64,000 bases of DNA from Apostichopus japonicus (Eukaryota > Echinodermata > Holothuroidea > Aspidochirotida > Stichopodidae): NCBI RefSeq assembly GCF_037975245.1, contig NC_092568.1, forward strand, positions 32,832,501 through 32,896,500, written 5' to 3'. This document shows, piece after piece, positions 1-13,100 of the stretch. A program made the translations under genes and the position numbers. The notes under the pieces were generated by a model. The model ran no database searches, was not told the DNA's origin, and was given only the letters and a program-made list of their open reading frames with translations. Every line of letters begins with the position of its first letter. Positions within the stretch are counted from its first letter, which is position 1.

Positions 1-2640
1 GGTCAAAAAACAAAGACTTTATGACTAGTAAATAAAACCACGCCGCAATATTTATTTCACATCAAACCAGTTCACCTCAAACATTCCACTGTATAAAGTT
101 GCCGCCTGTCTTTCGTGAAACACTCGCCAACAGACATCATCACATAAAGTAAGTTTCGGCTTTTATATTTATTTATTTTATTCTTTCGAAATTTGACATA
201 CCTGCATGAATTATGATTTTAAGGTGACTGAATATGTGTTCAAGAAGGTTTATAACGGTGAACAATAACGGGGGCTGCAATATACATTATTTATCCATAT
301 TTTTTATTGATTTAAGAAAAAATTAAAGAAGGTAGGGCATGGAAATTGCACAGTCGATGACTCCTCATTTCAATCAACTTATTTCTTTTTTATATAACGC
401 TATTCTTTATCAATACATTATAACAGAACAAGTTTCTAACTTTCTATGCAAATATTCTGTGTGCCTATATGCGATATACATACAGAGAAGCGCAGGCTAA
501 AACAAATACACTTTCAGTGGTCTCAATTAATGAGTGTATACGATAAGTCTGATTATATAATTTCCTTAATGTTTTGTTATTTACAAAAACAAAAGCAAAA
601 CACACACACATACACACTAGTATCTGATAAATATAACAATGGTTGTCTCGTTTCACCGTATCACTTGCCGTTTCATAGAATTGCTCGTTATTTTGAGTTC
701 GTCAATATTGGGGAGGGGCATCGGCGACAATTAGCGTTTTTCTTCATTTTTTATCAAGTGTAAAGCAACGTTCTTCTTGGAGGAGTTTATAGCTCGCCGT
801 CTTGTATTCTCAGTTTTGTTTTATTTTGTATTTAAAGCAAAGTTTGTTTTCATTTTAAATTTTTCTTTGAAAAGTGAAACTGTATACTTTTTCCAGGGTT
901 TCCGTATCTATTTAATGACATTATTGAAACAAAAACAGTACTTTTTTATTCAATTGGTTTCGGAAGGTGGAAATATGCGTATTATCAATTTCTATTTTTA
1001 AAGGTTAAAAAATCATTAAAACGATGAAGCAAAACTCAACAAACAAATATCGTCTTAGTTTCAATTTGCATAGTTTCAGTAATAATTAAACGTGGCGTTC
1101 TAGTTTCACGACACATGTCGGTTTCATGTGTATGGCTTTTCCCATCGCCCACATAAACCTTATACTACACACCACAACATGAATCGAGAAATTTTAAATT
1201 GCGTTATTTTGCATTTTACCTATATCAACCATCCTCATTGAAATGTGATCAATTTAGAGATTTTTATAACCTTTTGTCGGTAGAATAGCCAAAAGTAAAA
1301 TATAACTTGAAGGTTTGAACTATTTTAGGTATAATCTTATAAGTTTAGAACCAGTGCTCACAAGGTCGATCGAATAAAGATATCTATGTATATACAAAGA
1401 GAAAATAAAATATAAAGATAATTTATAGATGAAGGTGGAAGGCATACTTCATCTTTCTTCGAAGAATTTAAGTTGACCAACTTATGAATATTGACTAAAT
1501 TATTTATTTTAAAAATAAAGAACCTTGCCAAAAATGAAAAATATCCCAAGGATTTGACCTCGCGAAGCGTGACAAATACTCTATTTTATACCAGTTTTAT
1601 TGGTTTGATTGGTGCTGACACCGGTCAAACGCGAGGAGGGGAGCGGGGGGGGGGGTCTACTCCTTCATCCTTCACTTGCGATTGATTCGTCGGAGCAACG
1701 TTCTCATTACTAATAATACTTTTAGGGGGGTGCTTTAATTCCCTTTCCCCACCCCCAAAAAATTACCACGCTTTTAATCAGTACCGCTATCCCATAATAG
1801 TCTCCGTCAAGTTGCATGCCATGCATGGCTAGTTCTTTTACAGCCACCAGAGACTTTGGTCTAATCTGAATTTGCAATCCGATCAGAATTAGCTATCATA
1901 CTTATTTTATGTAAGTAGCGGTCCTACAGTTTATATACTTGTAATTCAACTTGTTATCTTTTATCGATAATTTTGAATGAAATTTGAGTGAAGAATTGAG
2001 AAGAACATAAATACTGGTAGAAATGGATTAAACTTTGGAAATTGCAATTGTGTTCCGGCTCGAAGTAGGCATTTCTTTAGGTTATGTAACCTAACATTTC
2101 ATCGACTGATCTGTATAGTTTGTACCCACTATACACCCGGTGGCTCTGCATGCCGGGGAGTCCCATCCCGTTATATACATTAAAAATAAAGAACATTTTA
2201 AGGTATACTTTTCTGCTATATGATGCACCTGTAAATTTCTTGAACGGTATAACGAGTCTGCCACTGTTAGTATACTAGGTAACGAACGAATGGTTAACAC
2301 AAAACTGTATCAAATCAATGCATGCCCATATCAGTTTATTTTTAATATTAAAGTCAGTATTTTGCAGCGTTGGGTTTACATGTTGTATATAGCTTGGTCT
2401 CATTTAGAAGTCAAATGTGCTTTCTGAGGCATATAAAGACTATTAATTAGGTCTGTAACTAGCTCCAAACGCAAATTTGTACTTATATATAGGCTACTCG
2501 CGAGTTGGGAATGAGTTTGAAAAGGGGCGTACACGCGTAGCAGTGGTCTAATTCTTCTCTAGCTCTGTAAAATATCCCCCTTCTGACGATTGGAGGTACG
2601 CCATTGCCCCCTGCACCCCTCCCTCTTGCGCACGCGACTG
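1..2640. other. Gene-free AT-rich stretch
   Basis: No exon or RNA gene was recognised. Open frames here are short and low in complexity and resemble no family I know. A G-rich run lies near 1640-1656 and a short C-rich run near 1742-1757. A 5' untranslated exon of a neighbouring gene cannot be excluded because untranslated exons leave no coding signal. Confidence 0.5.
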
Positions 2641-2654
2641 AGCCATAGCCTACA

Positions 2655-2812
2655 TTCGGGTCATAGACCACAAGCTGGTCATATGCCACACGCTGGCCAT
2701 AGGCCACACGCTGGTGATAGGCCAAACGCTGGTGATAGGCCACACGCTGATCATAGGCCACACGCTGGTCATAGGCCACACGCTGGTCATAGGCCACACG
2801 CTGCAAGGTGAT
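2655..2812. repeat. 18-bp minisatellite, about 8-9 units
   Basis: Units close to GGCCACACGCTGGTCATA repeat head to tail, with substitutions such as GTGATA for GTCATA. Because 18 is a multiple of 3, all frames stay open and give a false coding signal with a six-residue period on both strands. The array ends about 20 bp before the left target-site duplication of the hAT-like element at 2831. Confidence 0.85.
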
Positions 2813-2830
2813 ATGGCCACACGTTGCAAT

Positions 2831-3854
2831 CACTGGCGGATCCAGGGCCTTTGTTTGGGAGGGGCCAAAGTGGCATTAGAGTGATATGGGGGAGGGGTGT
2901 AAGGGGAGGGGGTGCCCCCTCCCCTTTGGAAAATTTCCATTGCTGAATGCCCTCAGATGCAATTTGGTGCGACAAAAGTGTACAATGGTGATGTTAATTT
3001 ACTTCTAAAAAAAAATGTTTTCCATGTGTAATTTTCTAAAATATTTATAAAACAAAGTTGGGATCATCTTTCTCAAGAAATTTTATTTCTCATAGGTTAT
3101 AAATTTCTTACAACCAGCCTGTAACTGCAAAATGGTGTTAAACTGTAAATCCTCATGCTCATACATTTACATAGCTCCCAACTCTTGAGAAGGCAAATGC
3201 TGGTCCATGCCACGAATCGCCGTCCTGGGGGAGGGGTATAAGGGGAGGGGGTGTCCCCCTCCCCTTTTGAATTTTTTTGGAATCCTGGTGATGCCTACAT
3301 GTAAAATGGTGGCACTTAGAAAGGCTTTTGTCACCCAAAATTTTCTGAGAAATATACATTTTTTTGTGTGTAAAATCAATAAATTGAATAGTAGGTGATA
3401 ATTCATTCTTTCCCGTGGCATGAAAATGTTCGCTGCTCACCCCAATGAAAAGAATTATAGGCTAATTTGAGGTTCAAATGATGCTGTAAAGGAGGTTTTA
3501 TACTCTATTATGCTAAATGCTAAAGAAATGATGGTTGCTAAGTCAAAATTTGATGCAAATTTTTTTATGTATACTTGACAATTACAATGCGGTTTTTTTC
3601 GGACGCTTGTGCGGGTCAGCGGGTTTGGGTGTTAGAAAGCGGGTCTAATTCCCGCGAATTGCGGGTCAGTTGGGAGCTCTGCATTTAATTTTAAACCAGA
3701 AAACGAAAAGGTTTAGACTAGTCTACCACTGCTATTCCTCTCGATTTTTTAATTTCCAATCATATGATTTAGCGGATGTTCGGAAACACTTTTTGGCTCA
3801 CCTTTGGGGGGGCCATGGCCCCCCTTGGCCCCCCCCCCCTTGGATCCGCCAGTG
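2831..3854. mobile_element. Non-autonomous hAT-like element, 1024 bp
   Basis: The ends form a perfect 14-bp terminal inverted repeat: CACTGGCGGATCCA at 2831-2844 and its reverse complement at 3841-3854. An 8-bp direct repeat GTTGCAAT flanks it at 2823-2830 and 3855-3862. CA...TG ends with an 8-bp duplication are typical of hAT transposons. No transposase frame is present. Inside, a G-rich block with a pyrimidine-rich mirror (2888-2937) recurs near 3227-3277, suggesting an internal duplication or a nested copy. Confidence 0.88.
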
Positions 3855-3862
3855 GTTGCAAT

Positions 3863-6536
3863 TGCACAACACATATACGTGCGTTTTTTTTCGTTTCTGT
3901 AATTAGTGGGTTGAAGCATTACAAATGTTAATTTTATGCTGTATTTAACCATCATATATTTCAACGGGAACATAGTACGCTTTTGCTAGAATGCTATACA
4001 ACTCTCGTCTGCCTGACTTTACACATAAGTTCATAGCATAATATTTGGTATTAACCTAAAAAAAAATGATGCCTGTTTTTTATTTTTTTTTAATATTCCA
4101 TCCATTTAGATATCCCAGAGAATGATTGCCAAAACACACTACTTTTTTTCCATGAAATTAGGAAAGATGCTTTGATTTCACCCATTTCATTTTTAATCAT
4201 GCAACCTTGGTTTTAAATATGGACATCATCTTGAAAGTGCCCTCGTCATACTTTAGGCCTCACACTAATTATTACCATATAACAGTACACGTAACAACAA
4301 CACCATTAATCTAGGACAGTTCAATCGGCAAAGCTGCGTGGAGGTGTTCCATTCTTTCAGGGTTGCACCCTATGAGGTCTAGCAAAATTATTTGCTACCT
4401 ATTTTTTTTTACAATTTCCTGTTTTAAAGCCACGCTAGAAGGACGATATTTGTTGATACTAACCGGGGCATTAGATCATCTTTCAACTCACAGGCAGCTA
4501 TCGTCATAATTTTATTTTATTGCTATTATAGTCAAAAACTTGAACTCGCAAGATTTGAGTCAATTTGCCGCTGGTTAAATACTGATTTAAGGGACATACA
4601 TTATCAACCTTTGCAGGGGTATACACATGGTTCTCATAATTTGTTTCTGGACCTATCGCGAGTTCCCGATTATGTTCTGTTGCGGGACTTCTATTCGTCA
4701 AGAGGAGATTAAGATATTTGTACTACTGACATCAATTATATAGTCATGCCGTCTCCTGAGTATAAGGGCAACATCGGTTATGATCAAATTCAGGTTGGTT
4801 TAGCCTGTGTGGGCACTAATCAACATTTACATGGTGCTGCTAAGGTATAACGTTGGTACTTCAGTGTCTATTGAGGTAGAAGGGTGGGTGACTTAATTGA
4901 TAGCCCCCTACAACTAGTTTTTGAAAGTAGAATCATTCAGAATCATTATCAAAATATATTCATGGCTTTCGCACTGAATTGAAATATTAATACAACATAA
5001 TGTACAAATACCGAAATATCTAGACCTACAATTTAACGTCTTTTCAGCCCCCCCCCCCCCCTCATCACATCCAAAACTCACACTCTACCTCCATTTTCAA
5101 CTCTTTTAAAGGAATTTTCAGTTACGCACCTCCTATAGCATGTAAGTATCAAACTGAAGTTTATCTCAAATAGTATTGCAGACTCGAGTTCTCTCAATGC
5201 TATGAACTCAGCAATGTTTTCTCTTCCAACTCTCGCCAAACGACCTGCCTAAGCTGATAACTTGCTGCTGTTCCTTAGGATACGACTCCCTCCCTCTGTA
5301 AATACCCGCAACAGAGGTGAGGTGAGAAAACAGTTACAATGTGGGAATGAACCACACAGAGATAATTAGTGAATACGTTCCGAAATTAAACTATTGAGAA
5401 TGATGATATCCGCTTAAAAGAGACTCATTTATCTTATCAAGGATGTAGCAGTATCGTTAAGGATATCGTCTATATCGAAATATCGAGAGAAAAAACCGAT
5501 CTGCGGTCTCCTTGATTTCTTTACTGCAATCTTTCATTAATAATCTATTTGTTATGTATTGTCAAAACTGAACTTTTCCTCGTTGTTTCGTAGACTGCTC
5601 ATATTATATCCAGGGACCTATACGTGTCAAATAGACATGTTTTTAAGTGTCCATGACTTTACCGACTGACAAAGTGATGACCTGCTGCTATATAATCACT
5701 TCAAGAACAACCTATTTTATCTTCATTCATACTGGTACATGTCTTCTCACATTATGAAGAAAGGTTTCTTCACGCTGTCACGGCCAATCACCCACCAGCC
5801 CCTGACTGAAAGTTTAGAACAATATTTTATCCTTTTTCTTATTTAATTTTCTCTTGTGACCTTAACATCTTGTTTCTCGGGGTTTGTGTCTCAAAAAATT
5901 AAAAGAGTCTTAAAAAAAGAAAGAAAAAAAAAAAGAAGAAACGTGAAGTGACTATGAGTCAAGTATTTGGGTTATTTATTGATTTATTAGTATGTGTGTG
6001 TGTGTGTTTGTGTTTGTGCAGTTATTCATAATTTGCAAGGTTGCATTCAACTGTCAGGAAGACGAATAGTGTACACGGTTATCGTCAATTCATTATACAC
6101 GTGTTATCTGGAATGAATTTCGGTATATCATATTTTGTTGGGACAGGTTTAAAACTATACTGTAAAACAGATCAACAATGGAAGCAATGAGTTACATATT
6201 ATAGATAACATTTTATAAAAGAGATAATATAATTAGCACTAGACAGGGATTCGAATCAATGACCTCATGAAATATAACTCCTGAACCTCGAAAGATACAA
6301 TAATTATAAAAATATAAAATATAAATATAAAATAAAAATCCAGTGACCATACTAGCCCTCGAGAAACAAACACTGCCGGGTATGAGAACAGGCATCCGTT
6401 TGACGTGTTTCACGTTTGTACATTTTCTGTTGCTAATGTATAATTACTGCGTCAAATGTAGAGTGTAAGTCTTCTTGTCGAACGATCAACATCCTCTCGA
6501 CAAATTGACATGTCGGTTTTGGAGTAAGGACATTCC
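3863..6536. other. Gene-free stretch
   Basis: No exon was recognised. The stretch holds a C-rich run at about 5047-5061, a (TG)n run near 5994-6008 and AT-rich low-complexity DNA at 6300-6340. GGATTCGAATCAATGACC at about 6247-6264 resembles a tRNA B box on the minus strand, but no tRNA fold was found around it. Confidence 0.45.
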
Positions 6537-6925
6537 AATTATCGAATTTTACTTAAGTAGAATTGTATTCTACTTAAGTTAAATAGAGGCCAATATTGTC
6601 GAATTCACTTAAGTAAATTCAATTCTACTTACGTAAATTTGGATTCTACTTACGTAAATTCAATTCTACTTAAGTGAAATGGTATTTCACGTCAGTGAAA
6701 TGGAATTCCACTCAAGTCGAATTCTATTCCACTTAAGTCGAATTCAATTCTACTAAAGTGGAATTGTATTACACCTAAGTAAAACAGGCCACATATTTTA
6801 CTTACGTAGAATTCAATTTCTCTTAAGTAGATTCAATTTCACTTGAGTAATATATGTCATATATTCCACTTGAATTAAAATGCCATTTCACTTAAGTAGA
6901 ATTCAATTAAACTTAAGTGAAATTA
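6537..6925. repeat. Field of palindromic ACTTAAGT-type repeats
   Basis: About 20 degenerate units built on the palindrome ACTTAAGT, or variants ACTTACGT and ACTCAAGT, each extended by a GAAT or GAAA arm, are spaced roughly 20-30 bp apart. Many neighbouring units can pair with each other, so the block could form a nest of hairpins. It ends about 270 bp before the ATG of the YeeE-like gene. It may be a degenerate palindromic satellite or fold-back element; no flanking duplication was identified. Confidence 0.75.
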
Positions 6926-7192
6926 TAATAAACAATGTGGAAGAATATTTTCTACTGTTTATGGTTGCACCGCATTTAAACATGTTATATATTTATGTCA
7001 TGTACATTAATTTTTGGCTGTTGTAATATCTGGTCCGCCTTTGAGTGTGTTTGTAGAGGGGGGGGTGGCCTCTTTATTTGTTTCTTGAAGTGGGACGTTT
7101 TGTCTCATTTCTTTCATTAATAAAATGTTCACATTTTTCATTATCGTTTGCAGGAGATTCCGGATTAAAAAATTAATAATTAAACCATTAAT

Positions 7193-10100
7193 ATGGAGAC
7201 CACGAACAATGGCGATATGAACATGAATGTGCTTCAAAGGAAACATGACGTCAGAGACATGAAGATGGACGATAACGGAAATGGATTCGCATATCTCAAT
7301 GGTAATGTGGATACCAATCACAGAGATGACCGTAAGCCCGCAGAAATAGAGGGCGTTTTACCAGCATCCATGTTTAGCCAGGTATTTACCTGTTGCTTAG
7401 CTGGGATCACATTCGGGTTTGTGCTGGAGAAAGGTAGAGGTGAGTTTGGGTCCACGAAAACCAGATTTGATGTTTTTTTTACAGGCATGTCTAGTAAAGT
7501 TGTCTGCCATTTATAGCCTCGCCCAGTGGAACGATCCCCAAGAGTTAATCGTCAGTTTAGTGTTGTCGTTCCCACAGGTGCAATGTAATGTATGTTGCGC
7601 ATCTTATACCAGATGTTATTAAGTGCGCCGAGGATGAACCTATAGAACAAAAACGTGTCGGCACGTGGTATGTTTTCGCATAAAGACAATGAACCCTTGT
7701 CATCCACCCGATGCACATAGATCCATAAAATGATATTGCATCGCAATAATCTATATATAACATCCACTATAATATTGTTGTGTATAATATAACATTGGAT
7801 AATGATATATTATGATAACAATTATATTGTTATTTTTTTAATATTACAGTACAATAATATTGTATACTAGCATGTGAATCGACTGTCTTATCAGACAAAA
7901 GTAGAAGACGAAATATTTCTTTTGTAAACAATCAGAAGTGGGATTGGTTCAAAGAGAGAAGAATTCAAATTGAAGGACTTTATCCTCTCCTCACCCTGTG
8001 TCTGTAAAAGAAAGGATTCATGTTTGGTTTCCCGAAAGGGAAAACTTTGGAGTCACTCTTACCAACCCTGCAAAATTGTGAGGGGGGGCACGGATTGCAA
8101 AGTCGGCAAAAGACTATAACGCGGATCGCAAAGTCGGTAATTACTATTAAGGCTAGATTCGTCCGACATGACAGCATATAGAAACGTTGTACTCAAAGCC
8201 GAAGCCAAAGTGATTTAATCAGGTCACACATCCGGAGTCGGTGCATGCTAAATTCTTCAATACCCCCCTTATTGCCTTTCATGGACACATTTCATACTTT
8301 AGTTTTGGTTTAGTTTTGTCTGACGATGAAGCATGTTCGCACAATCCGAAAAATGTCACTAATGTTTTAAATATAGTTTGAAACCAACGCAAGCAATCTT
8401 CGATGAGAGTTCTCCATGTGCGGATCACGTATCCAGTGGGTTGGATCGGTGCAGGGATGTTCACTCTCTCCCTTTCAACCTCCACACAAACATTCAAATG
8501 TAGTTATTAGCAATATCTATAGGCTATTTCAGACCATATAATTATAAACCTAATTTATAGTATAAATGTACATGAGAATATATACACCATTTGTCGACCT
8601 ATATTACTCTCACTATACCTTGAGCAATGTACGTAGGATGGTTGAGAGTTAAAACGTGTAAGGTCCCCGAATACCCGATTAGTGCAAGGCTGGGGGACTT
8701 CTTTTTTCTCGCGGATAGAGAATCCTGTTCTCATCATAACATCATTATACAACCGACGCATAAACATTCTTAAAGATGAAAAAGTGAATGTCGCGGTCGT
8801 GAGAAAGCTGTCTATGAAATTACAGATGTATTAACATGACGTTTTTAGGATCGACTTACAAATCTATTTGACAAGAAAGGTAAGAAAGACACCCCCCCCC
8901 CCACCCCTCGCCCTCCGTTATTTTAACGTGTTCTCTGCATCCTCTTGTAACAGTGTTTGAGCCTATCATCATCCAGGACCAAATGACGTTTCACCGTAAC
9001 GTTATGTTAAAGATGTTCCTAGGAGCAATAGCGGCCAGTCAGTTCAGCTTCGCCCTCCTGTCCCTCATTCCGAGTACTTCCAGTCGGGTCGCTCTCACTA
9101 GATTTACCTTCATGAAACGTATTGGAGAAAAGAGCGTAGCAAGCGCCGCAGTTGGCGGCTCGCTTCTCGGCGCGGGAATGGCAATAAGTGGAGCGGTAAG
9201 GCGACAAGTCATGTCAGTTTAAAGTTTGATTGTATGACACTTACTATGTCGATACATTGTCCGTGTGCAGTGTGCAGTGCGCAGTGTGCAGGTTTGGGTT
9301 CTTCGTACCATTTCCTCTTTCCCTGTGAGATTGTCAAGGGTATTCTTCTTATAAATTTTTGCCTATAAGGACTATGGACCAGTAGATATAGAAGACCGAT
9401 GAACGTAACTAAGGGTCCATGTAAACTTTTTCTAAGGAGTTCAAGTATTTGAGAATTGTTTATATTTTTATATTTTTATCCGCGGTATTAAATATTTAAG
9501 GCAGTCATACCATGAATTGACCTTTCAAAGGTCTGTTGTGTATACACCGATATGAATGAAGTTCCCTTCATACTTACATATTAATGATTATTATCTAATT
9601 CCCAGTGTCCTGGACAAATCCTGATACAAATCGGTCATGGCATTCCAAACTCAGGTAAGCGACAATTCTTGGTTATGGAATAATACATTTTTCAATAATA
9701 AACATTCGGATAGTAGCTGAGGATGAGGATGGCCAAACACGCCATCTGTTAGATCGTAAAGTACACAAGATAAATACTGCTGTCGCTGCAAGCAATCAGT
9801 TTTGTTTCACGATCTATATAAGTGTATTATGATTTTATGCATTAACCAGTGAAAAAAAATAAGTTGATAAGTGAAAACCCACTGATTGCGCGCGGAGCTG
9901 CATATTTTTATAAGAGGGTTGCCGTGTCCGATGTTCGGCGTAAGTGGCATGTCATGTCAAGAAAAGAAACAAACTTTACTGCCCGCGAAACGCGCGAATA
10001 ATTGCGTTGGCTTATGTTTGGGTTAGAAACAGGCATGATCGGCACAACGACGAATAATAATAATACATGGAAAATTAACCACGAGGGTATTGCGCGCGAA

Positions 10101-13100
10101 TCGCGGATATTTCAAAGGAAACAGTTTTAGAAACGATTTTCTGGCATCTGGCAATCAAGATATAGTACACCGAGAAACATATTTTTCACGTGGTATCGTG
10201 CGTTGTGAAGCTTTGTTCTGGAACCCTTGATCTAAAAACAGAATGATAGGATGAGGTTATAGGATGTGGATTAAGTACACAAAAGGTTAGTTCATGACCG
10301 TAGTCACCGTACATAATATTAGGGCATCGACTACCCATGACTGTATTCAACAGATAATCAGACGGTGTGAACTTATATTTAATGACGCCCATGAGTTTAA
10401 ACAACAAACTCCGTCTGGGACAGCGTGTGGCAAGTATGCCAATGATTCATGAAATGGTCTATATATAGACGAATATCCCTATGGATGTACAATAGTATAA
10501 GAGTGCGTTCATTCGATCTTCACCCATGGTTGACTGACGAGGACAATTTGATGAATTTCAAGATGGAGTCGACTATTGTTCCACAGTCGCGCTTGTAAAG
10601 CGGTAAATACGGTCGATAAAGTGCGCAGAACTTTCGTGATATTCGGATACAGTTTGTCAGTTCGGTCACTTGTGAGCTTTTTCAAGGTTCCGATACCGTA
10701 TTTCGGTGAACCTCTTCATTATGGGTCTAAACCTACGCCATAATCGCACTTCTTGTTTGAATCAGGCAGGGTATACGGTACAGTTCAAACTTACAGTGAT
10801 AGCTGTTCATCTTATACTCTCTGTCCACTTTTAGTGATTTGATTGCAATATTTTTTTTTGTCAATTTCAAAATTCAAATGTCATTTTTGTCCCGAAGCCG
10901 TCCAAATTCGTCAACAACTTTGGCCAAATTGTGAATTAAATTTTTATCTCGGGATGTTTTCCTTATGTATCGAAAATTCAGACAAGAGTCGTTGACGATT
11001 CCGGCTAGAAACGGGAACGCTTTGGGCAAGAATCGAACAGATTTCCTGCAAGCCACAGTGTAACAAAACCTTCGCAATAATTTTTCGTGTTTAATTTTAA
11101 ATTGATATTGTGGGTTATAAATAGTCTAGTCATACCAGTTAATGACGATATTCACGTCGTGCACGATTCATATTTGCAAAGAAGGCTATACGCACATATA
11201 GGTTGGTAATGGCATAATTTAAAATACATATTTAATGTGGGGTACCAGTCTCTTTGACTTTCAATACTGATCAACTGGAGTTAGGTTCATGTCACGGTGA
11301 TTTCCTGTTATAATAGGGAAGTTAAAAATAAATGGCTGTCAAAGTAGTTATTAATTTCGCAGTGTAATTTAAATACGGTGTATATACCATTTACATATAT
11401 GAAGTTCGTACTTTGAAATATGTTAGATTTGTACAATTGATTTTTTTTTTAATATGAGTGTAAACTATTTGTAGAATTTCAATCATTCTCACCTATCGTC
11501 CTGTATTCTGATTTGCATGGTTTTAGGTATAACTTTCTTTGGAGGTTGCTGTGGCGCACTTCTTTATGGTATAACTGAATCTTACGTCAGTGAGCGGACT
11601 CGCCCAACCAAATCTTACAAAGTCAAAAAGTAAGTGGTAAACATAATTAATGGGAGTCCTTTATTTTTCGACAATATTGATGGCGTGAAATGTTTACTTT
11701 AAGACGCTTGTTGTTAGACATGCGCAGTATCTATGTCATAATCTCTCTGAGACATCTTGTTTGAAAACGTGGTGACACCCAATGACGTCAGTAATAGTAT
11801 GGCATAAATTAGGTTAAAGGTAATCAGTATAGCACTCGAACAGGATGAAAAAGTCACTTCTTGGTTACTAATAGCTTAATTGGGGGGGGGGGGGGAAGGC
11901 TCTATCTTTAATTGTTAAAAACATATGATTTATTGTTAGGATCACTTTATTCAATCATACCTTTAATTTAGTCTTGCCAAATGTAGGGGGAGGGGTGGAA
12001 TGGGATGGGAGTGGGGCAGAACCTCCAAAGAAAATTTTTTTTGGGGGAAAACCTTAGGCAATGTTAGCAATTGCATTTGGTGGCAAAACCAATGACCTCT
12101 GACCCTTTCAGTGTATCGTATAATTTATTCATATTATTTAACTGAAACTATAATGTTCTACATGTATGTATAACTTAAAAGATACTATTTGAAGCGACAT
12201 ATCTCAAGGTTTTGCAGCAGTTATTAATATGCATGATGTCATTATTTTCATTTGCAGACTTGATGACGTCCTAGCTTTGCCGTTTGTGGTCTCTGTCATG
12301 CCAGTTACGGTGCTGTTGGTGGCAGCAATCTACGCGCTTGAGGTCATCGCCCCGTGGAAGACGGAACTTTATACACCGTACAACAGTAACGCAACATCTT
12401 TGTTGACTCTCAACGCTTGGCCTCCTTACCTGTCAGGTAACTTATGGTATATATATACTATACACAGCATACTCAATGCCCGCATTGACTTATACACTAA
12501 ATCCTCAGAGTAATATGGACTCTGAGTCTTTCAATGTGTTTACCCTCTTTTACCCTCTTTCAAGGATCATAATGGGCCTTATGTGTCTTATTTTCCAGGT
12601 TCCTTGGTTGGATTTCTGCAGATTCCAATGGTTCTCGTTATGAATAAGCCGTTGGGCAGCAGCAGTAGCTACTGTACCATTTCATCGAGGGTCTTTCCCG
12701 CTAAAATGCTGCAAGTGATATCCCCTTACCTCTACAAGGCGAGGAGCGGTATGGCTAACTGGTGGCAGGTATATATATATATATATATTTCTATATATAT
12801 ATCATAAATATATACATACATACACACACACACACAATTGAACTACATTATTCAATCAGGAAGTTAATTAGACATCTGCCAGTTTCTACAGTTCATTTAT
12901 AGATTCGAAGGTTTTAATTGGAAGGAATCGGTATGTGCCGAAATTAAATTGGCATCTCTCAATTTTTTCGCAATTTCTTTGGGAGGACTTTTCACATGTC
13001 AATACATAACGTTCGTGATCGACACAAATTGTCACAGTTTAGAGAAATCGAAACATGTCGAATGAAAGAGGCATTTGTCATCTTCTCGAAATCTCATTGG

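Noticed and set aside
2483-2833. Open frames with six-residue repeats on both strands
   Set aside because: An 18-bp minisatellite keeps all frames open; no conserved domain or gene context.
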